Assembly (NCBI GenBank): GCA_003290165.1
Contig: QNQO01000198.1
Coordinates: 744,001 to 808,000 of the forward strand
Direction of reading: 5' to 3'
Length of the DNA: 64,000 bases
Origin: Berberis thunbergii
Taxonomy: Eukaryota > Streptophyta > Magnoliopsida > Ranunculales > Berberidaceae
This document shows, in pieces, positions 50,010 through 61,984 of the stretch. The notes under the pieces are model-generated. The model ran no database searches. It was given only the letters and a program-made list of their open reading frames with translations, and was not told where the DNA came from. The position numbers and the translations under genes are program-made. Every line of letters starts with the position of its first letter. Positions within the stretch are counted from its first letter, which is position 1.

Positions 50010-50840
50010 AAGATAGAGTTATCGTCCTACTAATCGTATGTAGCATGAAACATCATTCAATAATTCACCTTGATCATTTGTAGGCCTCAAATTTTGTTCC
50101 ATGGGAAAGTTAACAGGTTGAGATATGACAATCCAAACTTTTGATCTTGCTACTTTGAAACCGAGAAAATACTTGAGATTACTAATGTTTTTTATGTGAA
50201 ACTGTTTGTGAAGAAAAAGCTTGAGATCGTGAATAACTTTGTCATTGTTTCCTATGATGATAATGTCATCCACGTAAAGAAGGACCATGGTTAGAGTTGA
50301 GCTTTGTTCTTACACAAAAAGAGAGTGTTCTGAGTGTGATTGTGATAAACTAGCCATTTTAATGGGTTCTGAGAAGTTAGAGAACCAATTTCTAGGTGTT
50401 TTTTTGAGTCCATAAAGGGACTTGTAGAGTCGCCAGACAAACTTCTCCCCCTGTTGACAAAGTCCTAGTAATGGCATCATGTACACTTCTTCATGCAAAT
50501 CACTATAAAGGAAAGCATTGTTGACATCCATTTGAAATAGTGACCAATTTCAAACAGCTGCCAAGGCACGGAGACAATGAACTGTGGTTAACTTAGCAAC
50601 TAAATCAAAAGTCTCGTGATAGTCCAAGCCTTCTTTATTAGTGTGTCTTTTGGCTACCAAGCATGTTTTGTATCATTCTATTGAACTGTCTAATTTATAT
50701 TTGGTTCGAAAACCCATTTGCTACCTATGGGATGATGACTGTGAGATACGGAACTTGGGACCATGTCTTTTGATTTTCAAGAGTCAGTTTTCATTGCTTT
50801 ACACCACTTTGGACCATGTAGTGCCTGTTCACATGTTGTA
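50010..50840 (-). pseudogene. copia reverse transcriptase
   Basis: From about 50,840 the minus strand reads SKWCKAMKTDS and later IGSKWVFEP, then MDVNNAFLYSDLHEEVYM, KSLYGLKKTPRNW and the catalytic MVLLYVDDIIIIGNN (YVDD). It ends near FPMEQNLRPT. All core RT blocks are present but are divided by at least two frame breaks (near 50,535 and 50,300) and several stops. Confidence 0.92.
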
Positions 50841-51029
50841 GGCTCAAGAGTGCTAGAAATAGTGTTAACAAATAACTGATGAGAAAGAGATAAATGACTG
50901 GTAGGAAATAAAATTTGATAATTGATATTCAGTACTTAACGAGAAGAGTATGACTTGCTTGTGGTTGTAGAGGAAGATGACGTACCAACTTGAGCACAAT
51001 GAAAGTCACGAAGAAGAACATAGAGTTGT

Positions 51030-52114
51030 CAAGGCTGATCTCTGTGGCAAAAAATAGGAGAATATGTGTTTAATAAGTTTGGAGAAAAAGAAGATAATGG
51101 CAAGAAAAAGGTTTTTGGATTTGGTGATGACGGTGAAAGATCATGAGAAGAGGGAGATAAATGAGAAGGTGCCTCAGTTGATGAGTTAGGGGTAGAAGAT
51201 GAAATTGGAATTGGAATTGGAATATCATTGAAGTTAGGAGATATGATTGGTAGGGAGATTGACAGTAAAGAATTGGATGAAGTGGGAGTGAAAAAAAGGA
51301 AATATATTTTCATGGAAAACAAGATCACGACTAGTGAATAGTTGTTGAGTGGTAAGATCACAAACTCGGTAGGATTTTTTACTAGAAGGGTATCCAACAA
51401 AAATGCATTGATGAGCTCTTAGAAAAAAATTGGCCAAAGGTTACAAGTTGGTAGCATAACAGAGACAACCGAAAGCACGTAGGTGTGTACATGTGGGAGG
51501 TTTGCCATATAAGAGCTCATATGGTGATTTATGGTTCAAAACTGGAATATGAAGTCGATTTATGAGATAAGTGGCAATGAGTAAGCTTTCACCCTAGAAT
51601 TTCAATGGTAAAATTGGTTGAAATCTCAAGGCACGACCAACATTGACAATGTGTCGATGCTTTCTTTCGACAACACCATTTTGTTGAGGTTTTTGTGGAC
51701 ATGAACTTTGGAAAAGATGCCAAGAGTAGAGAGAAATGGATTTAAAGAAGTGAAATTTAGACCATTATCACTCTGTATGCTTTTAACTTGATAGTTAAAT
51801 TGAGTGTTGACAAAAGTGATGAACATTTTTAACAAGCCTTGAGTTTCATATTTGAATCTCATAAAAAAATTCACGTAAAGTGGGTATACTCATCCACAAT
51901 AGTTAAAAAATAATGTGCACCATGAACCCCAAATATCACATTGTAAAAAATCAAAAGAATGAGTACTTTTTATAGAGCTTATAAGAAAAGATAACCTTGT
52001 TTGTTTTGCCAAAGGACAAACATCACATGAATGATGAGGATCATGAAGAAAAAATGGAATTAATTCGGATAGAAACTGAGAAGGCAATTTGGATTGATGT
52101 CCTAGTCTTTTGTG
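51030..52114 (-). pseudogene. copia pre-integrase and integrase
   Basis: The pre-integrase zinc motif is represented by RLGHQSKLP and CDVCPLAKQ (52,087-51,995). The core carries LQCDIWGSWC (first Asp) and VKSIQSDNGLNFTS (second Asp box). The C-terminal domain reads RAHQCIFVGYPSSKKSYRV (about 51,420). A low-complexity Ser/Pro linker (51,400-51,029) follows. It is broken by stops, for example after FFNYCG. Confidence 0.9.
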
Positions 52115-52560
52115 CTAAATAGTTGCTGATGGGAAAAAGACTTGATAACAGGTTGGTGAAGACGGAGGCAACTTTGATTGTGAAATAAGATAGTATAGTC
52201 CCTTACTATGCTTCCCCATACCAATCATCATCTTCTTAGGTAGGTCATGCAATTTACAAAATGTTAGAAAAAAGTGAATGGAACAATTGAGGGTAGATGT
52301 GAGTTGACTGACAAAAAGAAGGTTCACATGAAATGAGGGTGCACGGAGAACATCATGAACATGCAGTTTTGTGTAATATGTGCATAACCAATACTTGGTT
52401 TTTTTTGTAAGAACCATTTGGTAAGGTGACTTGAGAAAATATAGGAACGTTGACTTTATCCATGACTGAAGTAGTTATATGGTTTGTAGCACCACTATCA
52501 ATGATCTAATGAAGAGACTTGAAATTTTGAGATGTGGTCGATAAACAAAATTGAGTAGAG
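52115..52560 (-). pseudogene. copia protease region
   Basis: The active-site block reads, on the minus strand near 52,500, as IDSGATNHI, the D-S-G-A signature. The domain closes with VHDVLRAPSFHVNLLFVSQL and GLYYL before the pre-integrase. Frame breaks occur near 52,430. Confidence 0.85.
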
Positions 52561-52699
52561 TTACCTGTATAATTGGTCGAGACAATGAATTTTTCCTTTC
52601 GAAAAACAGATTTGGTTGGTGAGAATTCTTTAGGAGTGAATTGAATAGGTTGATTAAAAGTTTGGGCGGTCTTGGTGATTGTGTGGATGATTCAACTCC

Positions 52700-53751
52700 C
52701 ATTTGATTTGCATAAACTTTTAAAGCTCAATTTGGAGGTTGAACATCCTTGCCGTGAAGTTTGTTTCCAATAGGGAATCAAATCGAATAGAAGCATCTTT
52801 CCACTGTATGTGTAGTTCCGTCACAGTAGGTACAATGAAATAGTTTCTTAGACCCTTGTGTCTTTGATGAGCCAGGCGTCCAAGTCCAAGAGGAATCCTG
52901 TCGTTGTGAAACGAAATTGATTGTCTGACATTCATGGCATGAACTTGTTCAGTAATCTTGTGCGCTTCTAGTCCTCTTTGTTTTTCTTCCTCAAATAAAA
53001 TCAAATACGCTTTCGTAACAATTGTTAAAAAATGATTCTTCCTCTAACAACTAAATATGTCTCGTTCAAGCCCATAAGAAAATGTCTAGGGTTTACTCTT
53101 TTTTCTTTGTCTGATAGTTGCTTGAGTCCTTCATAAGTGCATGGAATAGTTGGACCACACACTTTCAACTCATCCCATAGTGTTTTTATCTTAGTGTAAT
53201 ATGTGAAGATGGAATCCTGAATTTGCTTTAACTCCACAATGAAATGTTGAATCTGATAGTGATGAGAAAAATCACATTGTGAGAATCATTTTTGCAGAAC
53301 CAACCAGATTTCAGAAGAAGTTTCCACATAGAGGACACTATTGGCAACCTCTTGATTTAAAGAGTTAAGAATAAAAAAAGAGAACCATATCATTGCATCG
53401 TTGCCACAACGAATATTTAGGATCAGATTCACTCGGTGTAGGTAAAGTTCCTTTGATGAATAATCTAAGTTTATTTTTGGCACTAAGACTCACCAACATG
53501 GAAGGTCTCCACATAGCATAGTTGGTTCCATCAAGAACTTTTGGCACAAGAATCATACTTGGATGATCTGAAGCATGGCTAAAAAGAGAATCAGATGGGT
53601 CAATGGTGGAAAAAGACATGATTTGATGAGTAGTGTTTTGGTTTACTTGGTCGGTGGTTTTGTTGGTGTTAGAAGTGTTTTGGATGACACATACTGAATC
53701 AATATCCTCCATAAAAAAATTGTGGAAGCTTGGTAGAGACGTTAGGATCAA
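52700..53751 (-). pseudogene. copia gag
   Basis: It starts at or near 53,751. The N-terminal domain reads ASDHPSMILVPKVLDGTNYA and WRPSMLVSLSAKNKL, typical of copia gag. The central domain includes IQDSIFTYYTKIKTLWDELK (53,220) and FLMGLNETYLVVRGRI. The zinc knuckle is not clear. Frameshifts separate the blocks. Confidence 0.88.
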
Positions 53752-53752
53752 C

Positions 53753-53764
53753 GCTCTGATACCA
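53753..53764 (-). promoter_or_regulatory. copia primer binding site
   Basis: On the minus strand TGGTATCAGAGC directly follows the 5' LTR end and is the standard initiator tRNA-Met primer site. Confidence 0.92.
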
Positions 53765-53980
53765 TGATACTTTAAAGATGAAATAATGTATTTATGTTTA
53801 TTGATTATTGATCAGATGATATATATATACATGTATAGAATAAAATCTATATAGAAGGAGATTATTCTAATGAGCTATACATAAAAGGAGATTATTTTGT
53901 GCCTACAAGGTGAGATCTTCATCGAATATGCTCAGATCTTCACATAATATGTTGAATATCAATCAAATCAAAGCTCAACA
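53765..53980 (-). repeat. 5' LTR of the copia element
   Basis: In minus orientation it begins TGTTGAGCTTTG and ends AAGTATCA. It is 44 bp longer than the 3' LTR, mainly because of a local duplication of aaggagattatt and of a gatcttca segment. Confidence 0.88.
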
Positions 53981-54815
53981 ATTAAAATTTTTTTTTTGGC
54001 ATATGGAAGCAAAAAAAGGCTCCAAAATCATGATCTAGCCACTGAAAGTATTATAATCAACATGTCATCACATAATATCCGCGATTTCATTTGATGGAAG
54101 CAAATAATGAAATCTAAGGAGTTGCAGAGGGAAGGATGCATTAAGGAAGGTGGATTCAAATACTTTAAGACTAAAGAGTTGATGAACTACATTATGAGGT
54201 TTTCAAAAAGAAAAAATAAATTGATGTTGATTATCATACAAATTAGGCAATAAAGCAAAAATGACTTAAAAATAGTACAAATTATGCTTTATTAGACATT
54301 TGTAAAAGGAACCAAATTTGTTTTCGTAGCAATGTGTATTGTTACTAGTACACTATTCTGAAAATTCAAAAAATGAACTTTGATGTAATCACACTCAAAA
54401 ATCCAAAAGACGGGGAGTATTATTATTTTATTTTATTTTTTGTTAAACAACAACAACAAAAAAAAAAAACCCTCCAACAAGGTGCAACAAAGAACTGATT
54501 AGAATATACGCTAACCAAGATGTGGATTTGGAGGAACTTCATAGCACAAACAAACTATGCAAAAAGAGAAGGAGCACTGACATGTGTGTATTTAATAGAA
54601 CTCCTATTTTTTTTATAGGATTTTTAAATAGTTAGGGAGTATTTCTTTTAGGCAATTAATTGTGTGTATGTTGGAGAGTGTTATTTTAGTTTCTTGTAAA
54701 ACTTTCATCTATTTGAACAATATAATGATTCTTCTCTCAAATGAACAATGCAGGTAGTCTTCTACCTGATTTACCTTCTCCATTTTTCCCTCCCAACATA
54801 ATTTTATTTACATTT
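53981..54815. other. Gene-free AT-rich stretch
   Basis: No gene, repeat terminus or structured motif is recognised between the copia element and the tandem repeat that follows. Confidence 0.45.
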
Positions 54816-54818
54816 AAA

Positions 54819-55227
54819 ACTAACCCCTTCCAAACATTATATAATTATGTTTAAGTCATAATGTAACTTATTTGAAGCCTCCAATTATATATAAACTATA
54901 AATAAGCTCTTATTTCTAACTTTTAGATTTTTCATTTTGTCCTTCACATACTATACTTTTTATAATCAAAATGAATATCTCTAAACATTAATTAATTATA
55001 TCTAAGTCCCTAATATAATTTATTTGAATCCCAAAATTATCTATAAACTATAAATAGATCCTTACATCTAATTTTTAGATTTTCTATTTTGCCCTCCACA
55101 TTCTATGCTTTTTACAATCAAAACTAACTCCTCTCGAACAATAATTAATTATACCTAAACTCCTAACATAATTTATTTAAAGCCTTCAATTATCTATAAT
55201 AAAAAAACTATAAATAGACCCTTACTA
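54819..55227. repeat. AT-rich tandem repeat, about 153 bp x 2.7
   Basis: Units end with (a/t)a(t/c)aatcaaaa at 54,971 and 55,123. Each contains the order taattatat, ataatttatttgaa, ttatctataaactataaat, ttttagatttt, ttttgcc. The third copy is partial. Confidence 0.75.
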
Positions 55228-55418
55228 TAGTGAGAGTGTAATTTTTGGTTACAATATTTTTTTGATTATTTTGCTTAGAAATCTTTAGTCAAAGCTCCTA
55301 CAATTTTAGTTTTACTTACTATTGAATTTTTAAATAAATTAAAAAAGGTTGAATATCTGTGCATGCATAGCGCGTCCACCCCTAGTCCTATATAAAGAAG
55401 ACCAAAAATTCTAATTGG

Positions 55419-55541
55419 CGAGGAAACCAGCGAGGGAGGGGGGTGCAACCCTCCATCCCCTCGGGATGCACGCCTTCCAACCCCCTTCGTGCATCCCGAG
55501 GGGGATGGAGGGTTGCATCCCCTCCCTCGCTGGTTTCCTCG
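55419..55541. repeat. Near-perfect GC-rich hairpin
   Basis: A left arm of 54 bases (from cgaggaaaccagcgagggag to cctcgggatgcacg, 55,419-55,472) pairs with 55,488-55,541 with only about two or three differences, around a 15-base loop. It stands out by GC content from AT-rich flanks. The related, decayed copy at 36,999 shows it is a dispersed repeat. It resembles a foldback transposon derivative, or the kind of locus that yields small RNAs. Confidence 0.85.
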
Positions 55542-55549
55542 ACAGTTAG

Positions 55550-56000
55550 ACGGGTTCAAAGAAGACACCTTATTGACTTAGGGAATAAAGTAAGTTATTA
55601 TTATTGAATATAATTTATTCTTCCTACCTTAAGTTCCATCTCTCTCTAATCTTCCTCTTCTCAATGGTCCTATCTTATTTAATTGAAGGATTCTAAGTCC
55701 TTTTTTGTTTAAATTCTCACGTTCGCATGTCACTGAGTGGTGTAAGAGAAAATGTCTTGGACATGCACAAAATATATATCATAATTAACCCTAAATTTAT
55801 ATAAGTTCGTCAATTTTGTGTGCCTTGTCAAGCTTAATTGTGATATCTTTTTGTTGAGTAGGTCAAATGATGTTTGAAAATGAAATTGTTGTAAACAAGA
55901 TTTGAGGAGCTGCTAAATTAATTAAGGAAATTCTGGCAGCAATCGAAGAGTCACAAAAATGTCACATGTGCACTTGAGTTATGGTGGTGAATAATCCTGT
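55550..56000. other. Gene-free spacer
   Basis: AT-rich sequence between the hairpin and the second hAT element; nothing recognised. Confidence 0.45.
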
Positions 56001-56008
56001 AAGTTGCC

Positions 56009-56621
56009 GAGGGGTGGGCACGGGATGAAATGGACCCATCTTGTTCATTCGGGATCGAGACGGTATGGGACAGGATAGACTTCATCCGGGCCTCATCCCA
56101 TCTCAAACGAGATCGGGATGGAATGGGATGAGCACATACTAAATAGTCCTCCAATAAAAAAATAACAAAAAAGAGTTTTATCTCACATTACTCACACAAA
56201 TCAATAATGTCAAATTTATACACATATAACTTACATCATAAATAATAATATATATTAAATAAATAAATATTAAACTTTATCTGAAGGCAAATAAATATTA
56301 AACTTCATTTAGAATTAATGATTCAATTCATTTAGATTTCATATAGAATTTCATCTTACATTGATTTAATTTCAACACATCGTAAACTTTAATTTAGAAG
56401 AGTATTTTGATTAAAATTAATAATAATAAATATTAAATAAATGAATTTAGGACGGGACGGGATAGGTGGGATTGACAATCTTCATCCCGATCCCATCCCA
56501 CTCTAGATCGGGACGGGATCGAGATGAATTTGATCAATCCCAAAAGGACCCAAAAAAATCAGGACGGGACTGAATGAGATCGGGATGGGTTCAGGATCGC
56601 GGGATGGGATGCCCACCCCTA
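56009..56621. mobile_element. hAT-type non-autonomous element, copy 2
   Basis: The ends read (g)aggggtgggcacggg and, inverted, taggggtgggcatccc, the same family as 13,407-14,484. The 8-bp target duplication is aagttgcc (56,001-56,008) versus aagtttcc (56,622-56,629), 7 of 8 identical. Inner arms of gggatcgagacgg/gggacgggatcg words are shared. It is 613 bp with an AT-rich centre and no transposase. Confidence 0.9.
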
Positions 56622-56629
56622 AAGTTTCC

Positions 56630-57139
56630 CATTAAAAAGTTTTATTAAACCAATCCCCAAATTAAAACCAAATTCTCCCGCTACCAAACTTATTCTTTTT
56701 CCAAAGTAGGACCACAAAAATAATTAGCAAATTTTTTCTATACTTTGGCCCATGCAAAATTTATTATTTGAAACAAAACCTAACTACTACCAGGGAATCC
56801 ATACCAATTCAAAAATCCAGTAAGTTTTACAGCACATGCAATACCAACCTTGAGGATAGGCCCAAGAAGGGCCTAGGACACTTCCCCTCAGGGTCACCAA
56901 AAAAACTTTTTTTAAGCACATCTTTTTACTCTTGTCCCATCAAAAACTCAAATGAGAGAATGGGCGACCAATTTCAAACTCGACGAGGTGTAGATTTTCA
57001 CCGTGTCAAGGTATGGTCCCGAATAATTGTGTCAACATTTTTTTCTTATCTGAAATTTGTCACACAACTTTCATTATTAGAAGTTGAATACATCTTATCT
57101 AACATATCTAAAGTTGACTAAACTGAATTGTTTGAACAC
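56630..57139 (+). other. Spacer with an unassigned 117-codon frame
   Basis: A plus-strand frame at 56,768-57,121 contains NTNLEDRPKKGLGHFPSGSP but shows no family, signal peptide or membrane segment that I recognise. It is flanked by transposons and may be a chance frame. Confidence 0.2.
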
Positions 57140-57142
57140 TTA

Positions 57143-57432
57143 GGGCGTGTTTGGTTGGGCTTTGACCATTGTAATTGTAATGGTCAATGCAATGGTCCAA
57201 TGGAAACCAATGTTTGTTTGGGCAAACAAGTGATGTAATGGGAATGAGTATTATGGATTTCAATGTAATAGCCATTTCAACCCCAATCTCTATGAATCGA
57301 GATTACATTCCCCATTGTAATGGTCAATGCAACTTGAAACATTCCCATTATCACTACCATTCCCATTCCCATTTCCATTTTCATTATCATTGCGATTCTC
57401 ATTCACATTCCATTGAGGAACCAAACGAGGCC
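57143..57432. mobile_element. Tourist-like (PIF/Harbinger) MITE
   Basis: The ends GGGCGTGTTTGGTT and AACCAAACGAGGCC are inverted repeats, flanked by TTA on both sides (57,140-57,142 and 57,433-57,435), the Harbinger-type target duplication. The 290-bp interior has repeated cattcccattcccat/atggtcaatgcaa words. No coding. Confidence 0.9.
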
Positions 57433-57435
57433 TTA

Positions 57436-58713
57436 GAGTTGTAAGAAACTTTGAACTAGTCTAGTCTCTAGTCAACCAGGTGTGCTAGTTATAAAGCTTG
57501 GTCAACTATGGTTGTTAGTTATGGTTATGAAACTTGATGAAACTTTGTTCCCCAAGTTTCATAATTCATTTAAAATAGATTTTATACTTTTCAATCTCAA
57601 AACAAACTAAACAAAGTATAACATGCAAAAAATTATCCAGTGGAAGGGGTCACCAGCTTTTATTACGTAATTATCAAAGAACCAGAGTACAAAACACACT
57701 CTAACACGAGCTACTCTATCGAAACTAGTTTATGGCATCACAAGTTCCATAACATACTTCAATAAGTGAGCATAACATTTAATTTTTCTCACTCAAATAG
57801 ACAAGTAGATAAATATATGTTGAAGGCTTTCTTCATGAAAATATTGGGAAAGAATGTATATGATTAATTCTTCACCAGAGATAGGTATTGCAAGTGACAA
57901 GTCGTGATGGAAATAGATAAGACCATGGAGTCGTGCCAACGATAGGTATAGGTAACACACCACTCATTTCTTTTTTCTTTTCTTTTATATTATTATTTAT
58001 GTTTTCCGTATCTTGTTTGTGGTTATTTTGAGTTGTTCTAATCAGTCAATTTCAAATTTTTTTTTGTCTAATTCTCTTAAAGCCGACTAATTCTAACTTC
58101 TGTTAATATATATGACATACTTTTCAAGAATTTAAGACCTCTAAAATGAGAATACCTTCTCGATCAATATTGAGCTAAAATGGCCCAATTTTTTGTTTGA
58201 TTGCCCATTTAAGATCCCCGTAAGTTTTACATAAATGACAATGATTGTTTATTAATTTATTTAAGCTGAAAATTTGAGGAAAATTAAATATCAACTTCAG
58301 AAACAATCTGTCAAAGTTTCAGTCATTTCGACGTGGTGCTTTGAGATCCACACTAAGTTGGATAAAAGAAATTCTTATTAATCTCATAAAGTGAGCGAGC
58401 GACCACTATGGGTGTGAGCAGGTCGGCCAGCGCGCATTGTCCAAGACCACCCGCTTGATGGTGGTTCTCAAACACTCGAAAATATACCGTTTATCAAGAT
58501 ATTTAACAACGGGGACTTAAATATGTATCTTGAGAAACATAATCAAACTAAAATTTTAACACGATATTTACAGTGTTAATTCGTAACTTTTTTACAGTGT
58601 TAATTCGTAACTTTTCTGAAAGTTTGAGCTTAAACGGAGCTCAAACGAATTAATAAGCAATTTTTTAGTGGATTAATTAACGATATGCTTCTATTATAAT
58701 GGTGAAACTAGCA
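57436..58713. other. Gene-free stretch
   Basis: AT-rich, no supported gene. A small direct repeat of tacagtgttaattcgtaact lies at about 58,568 and 58,592. Confidence 0.45.
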
Positions 58714-59033
58714 ATGACCCCCATAGGTATCACAAATTGGTGTTACCCACCTCGGACTCACTGTCATTTTCCTTGGAAAATAAAACAAGAAATACCAAAA
58801 AATAACACACAAAATACGTCGTGATATATACACGTATCTCGAGGCAGATATGATGACTCCCCTTTGTCTTTTTCAGTTGACCTGTGTTTTCTTCATCCCA
58901 TAAAACATCAACTACCACCACCCTGTCCTCCACATGGCATTTTGTCATGTAAATAATGCTTAGATAACCAGTGTAACTGACATTGACATTGAGTCTTGGG
59001 GGTAACACTATTTTGTGATATCTTGAGGGTCAT
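58714..59033. mobile_element. Inverted-repeat element (MITE), superfamily unknown
   Basis: The left end atgaccc then ccataggtatcacaaattgg matches, inverted, the right end (atgaccctcaagatatcaca on the minus strand) over about 33 bp with a few differences. CTAG occurs beside both ends and may be part of the target duplication. A 92-codon minus-strand frame inside (59,008-58,730) has no family. Confidence 0.65.
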
Positions 59034-59045
59034 CTAGTTATATAT

Positions 59046-60558
59046 TCTATATTACAATTCAGAGTAGTGTTTTACTATTCATTACTGATTGGGACAAAGT
59101 CTAATAGAAAGAATTATAGATAAAAAATGGTTAGTATTAAAAGTTGGGAAATGCATTGGATTTGAGGGTTGAGATTCATTTTCCATGATGACATATTTGT
59201 AAATATAAAACATGTAGAAGGGCAAAAATAAAATAAAAACTTTAAAAAAAAGTTAGTGGAATGTACATGTGGCGGAAAGAGAAAACATTGTATTTTGCTT
59301 TAGCAAAATGAAAATTATCCTAACTATCTACATCGTTATTGAATTTTGGTAAAGTTAATATCGTTGAAAGACATTTTTAAGATCTTTCCAACAGAATCAA
59401 TGATCAACACGAGCGCTAAAATTTTAAAAATATATATTCTATAATTAAAAAACATATAAAGTATTTCACGTTTTTAATATTTTTCAAAGCAATGAGACAG
59501 ACCGATCATACCAGAAAAATGAGTCGGGCATTTTAATGCACATTTAAACAAAAACTTTAAACTTCATATTTTGGCGAATTTAAAGATTAGGGAAGAACTC
59601 ATTCTTGGCGTTAATTTTTTTCCCAAATGATTCAAATTTTATTGAGTCTAACTCTGAAATTTATAATATATATTTTTACCTTAAAATAAGCTTACACTTC
59701 AATATTGATTCAGAGCCAAAATGAGGATAGTGAAATATGTGTTCAGTACAAAATATTTAGCAAAAATAAAATTATATGGAGTGCCAACGACAAGGGGCAT
59801 ACTTTAGTCTATATTACAATTCAGAGTGTGTTATACTATTCATTGTTGACTGGGACAAAGTCAAATCGAAATGATTAGAGATAAAAGATGGTTAAGATTG
59901 AAAGTTGGACAATATATTGAATTTGAGGGTTGAGATTCTTTTCCTATGATGACATACTTGTAAATATAAAACATGTAGAAGGGAAAAAACTTTTGAAAAA
60001 AGTTGGTGGAATGTACATGGCGAGAGAGAAAATATTATGTTTTCCTTTTAGCAAAATAAAAATTACTATAACTATCTACGTCGTTGTTGGATTTTGGTAA
60101 ACTTAATATCATTGAAATCTATTTTTGAAGATCTTTCCAACAAAATCAATGATCAATACAAGGGCCAAAATATTAGAAATATATATTTTATAATTAAAAA
60201 CGTATGATGTATTTCGCGTCTTTAATATTTTTCAATATTTTAAAAAGCAATGAGACGGGTCGATTATAACAGGAAAAAGAATCGAACATCTTAATGCACA
60301 TTTAAACAAAACATCTTTTGGCGAATTCAAAGATTGAGAAAGAATTCATTCTTGGCGGTTAAAATTTCCCCCAACTGATTCAAATTTGACTGAATAAACT
60401 TATACTTTTTATTTTTATTTTTTTTGGAAAGCGAATAGGCTTATACTTAGAATAGACTTATACTTCAATATTGACTGAGAGCGAAAATGAGGATAGTGAT
60501 AGAGCTGTTCAGTACAAAATAATTAGCAAAAATAAAATTATGTGGCATACTCTAATTT
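59046..60558. repeat. Direct tandem duplication, unit about 762 bp
   Basis: tctatattacaattcagag starts both copies (59,046 and 59,808). The order of phrases (gactgggacaaagtc, aatataaaacatgtagaagg, agatctttccaac, aaagcaatgagac) is the same in both, with scattered substitutions and indels. It is non-coding. The unit begins within 15 bp of the inverted-repeat element's right end. Confidence 0.85.
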
Positions 60559-61944
60559 ATAATAAGGGGATAGCCAATTAACTATGTTTTAGTTTAGGAG
60601 CTAAATAACACTTAATTGAGTTCTAACTAAATGACCAACCTTATGTTAAGGAATCCAAGGCTAGTGTGATGATTTCTTCTCCATGTTACATCCACCAGGA
60701 TTATCCAAGTGCTCCAAACCAGGATTTAGGGAGATTAGCAACTATTCTTTTTACGCAAAGGTGAAAACATGATCGTCGTGCACAAACAATGATCAATCAG
60801 TTTAGTTTTTTTTTTTTCAATCCACAAGGATCACGCTGAATTTATAATATTTGGACATGTTATCCTTAGTTTAAATAATTACAAGTACGATACAATTATA
60901 TGTTCATGGGTTGTACAGCTACTTCCTGCCCATCATCTTTGGCAGATATATTTAACAATGAACAAGCGTGAAATGAAGACTAGATGATTTATAAATGTTT
61001 ATGTTGTAAACTACCATACATGTGATTAATTCAATATGATTCTGGAACAATCCAAGCACCACTTGATTAATTAATTTATAATAATAAAAAAAAACTCCCA
61101 TCTGGTCTCATATATTAATCTTCATTGCCTCCTTATCTCTTTTTCTTCAATCTCAGGTAAGTTGTTCTACAAATCACTGGTAAATGATCATGTCATTGAC
61201 TACCATGAGCTCTTTTGCCTCTCACCATTTAGGAAACTGTCTTGGCAATGACCGTAGGATTCAGGGTTCAATTCTTCGACCATGTTATGTATCGAAGTTT
61301 TTGCATCTAGGAGTGCCTTATCAGCAAAACTTAACTTGAACTACTTCAACAATGCTAATCTTAGACAATGGAACAAGAGTACTATACATCTTATTATTCT
61401 TTCAAAAACTTGCATTTAAAAGTGACTTCCTGACATATTTATGTCTAACTGACTTCTAAGGCCCTCATTCTTCCAACTGAAAACAACCTAATGTCATCAG
61501 CCAAGTCGCAAATCAGAGAAAGGATCAAGGTATTTGTTATTATTGTAATGCTACATATTTGCCTACCTACACACGAGTGCCAAAATCCCAACTCCATGTA
61601 ATTGAAGACCTACATCCAATTAACAAAATCAGTCCCATTAAGGAGAATTCTAACTTCATCCTAGTAGACAAGGATTCTAAGAAGGGAGGGGGCTAATATT
61701 TGCACATCACTAATACACCGTAGAAAAGTTGTTAGTTATGGTAAATAGTGTTATTATTATAAGTTTGTAAGTTGTTGATCCATCTAGTATTTTCTTTTCC
61801 ACCTATTTTTTTTTTTTTTAGTTCTCGGATAAAAATGTTTTCTATGAGAACCTTTGATCAAGGTTTATGGTTTTCTTGTGATTTATGTTTCAACTCGCTG
61901 ACAACTATTTTAGGTGAAGCATCATTAACTTAAGAAAGAGAACA
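60559..61944. other. Region upstream of a gypsy gag, no gene recognised
   Basis: It should hold the 5' LTR and PBS of the element whose gag starts at 61,985, but I could not identify either. An (agaag)-type microsatellite follows at 61,951-61,979. Confidence 0.4.
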
Positions 61945-61950
61945 AATATA

Positions 61951-61979
61951 GAAGAAGAAGAAGAAGAAGAAGAAGAAGA
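61951..61979. repeat. GAA microsatellite
   Basis: About nine units of gaa directly before the gag start codon. Confidence 0.9.
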
Positions 61980-61984
61980 GAGCA

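Larger units (their letters stand above)
49195..53980 (-). mobile_element. Ty1/copia retrotransposon, decayed
   Basis: Two short LTRs flank a minus-strand gag-pol with the copia order (integrase before RT). The total is about 4.8 kb with LTRs of 172 and 216 bp, sizes that fit the Ale-type lineage, though this is inference. The five bases flanking each end (gtttt and attaa) do not match, so the pair may have recombined or one end has been altered. Many frameshifts and stops. Confidence 0.92.

Noticed and set aside
49190..53985. A 5-bp target duplication for the copia element
   Set aside because: The flanks gtttt and attaa do not match under any boundary that I tried.
55275..55568. 97-codon minus-strand frame
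   Set aside because: It crosses the GC-rich hairpin and is open only because of its repeated arms.
57187..57444. His-rich 85-codon frame (HSHYHYHSHSHFHFHYH)
   Set aside because: It comes from the cattcccattccc repeats inside the Tourist-like MITE.
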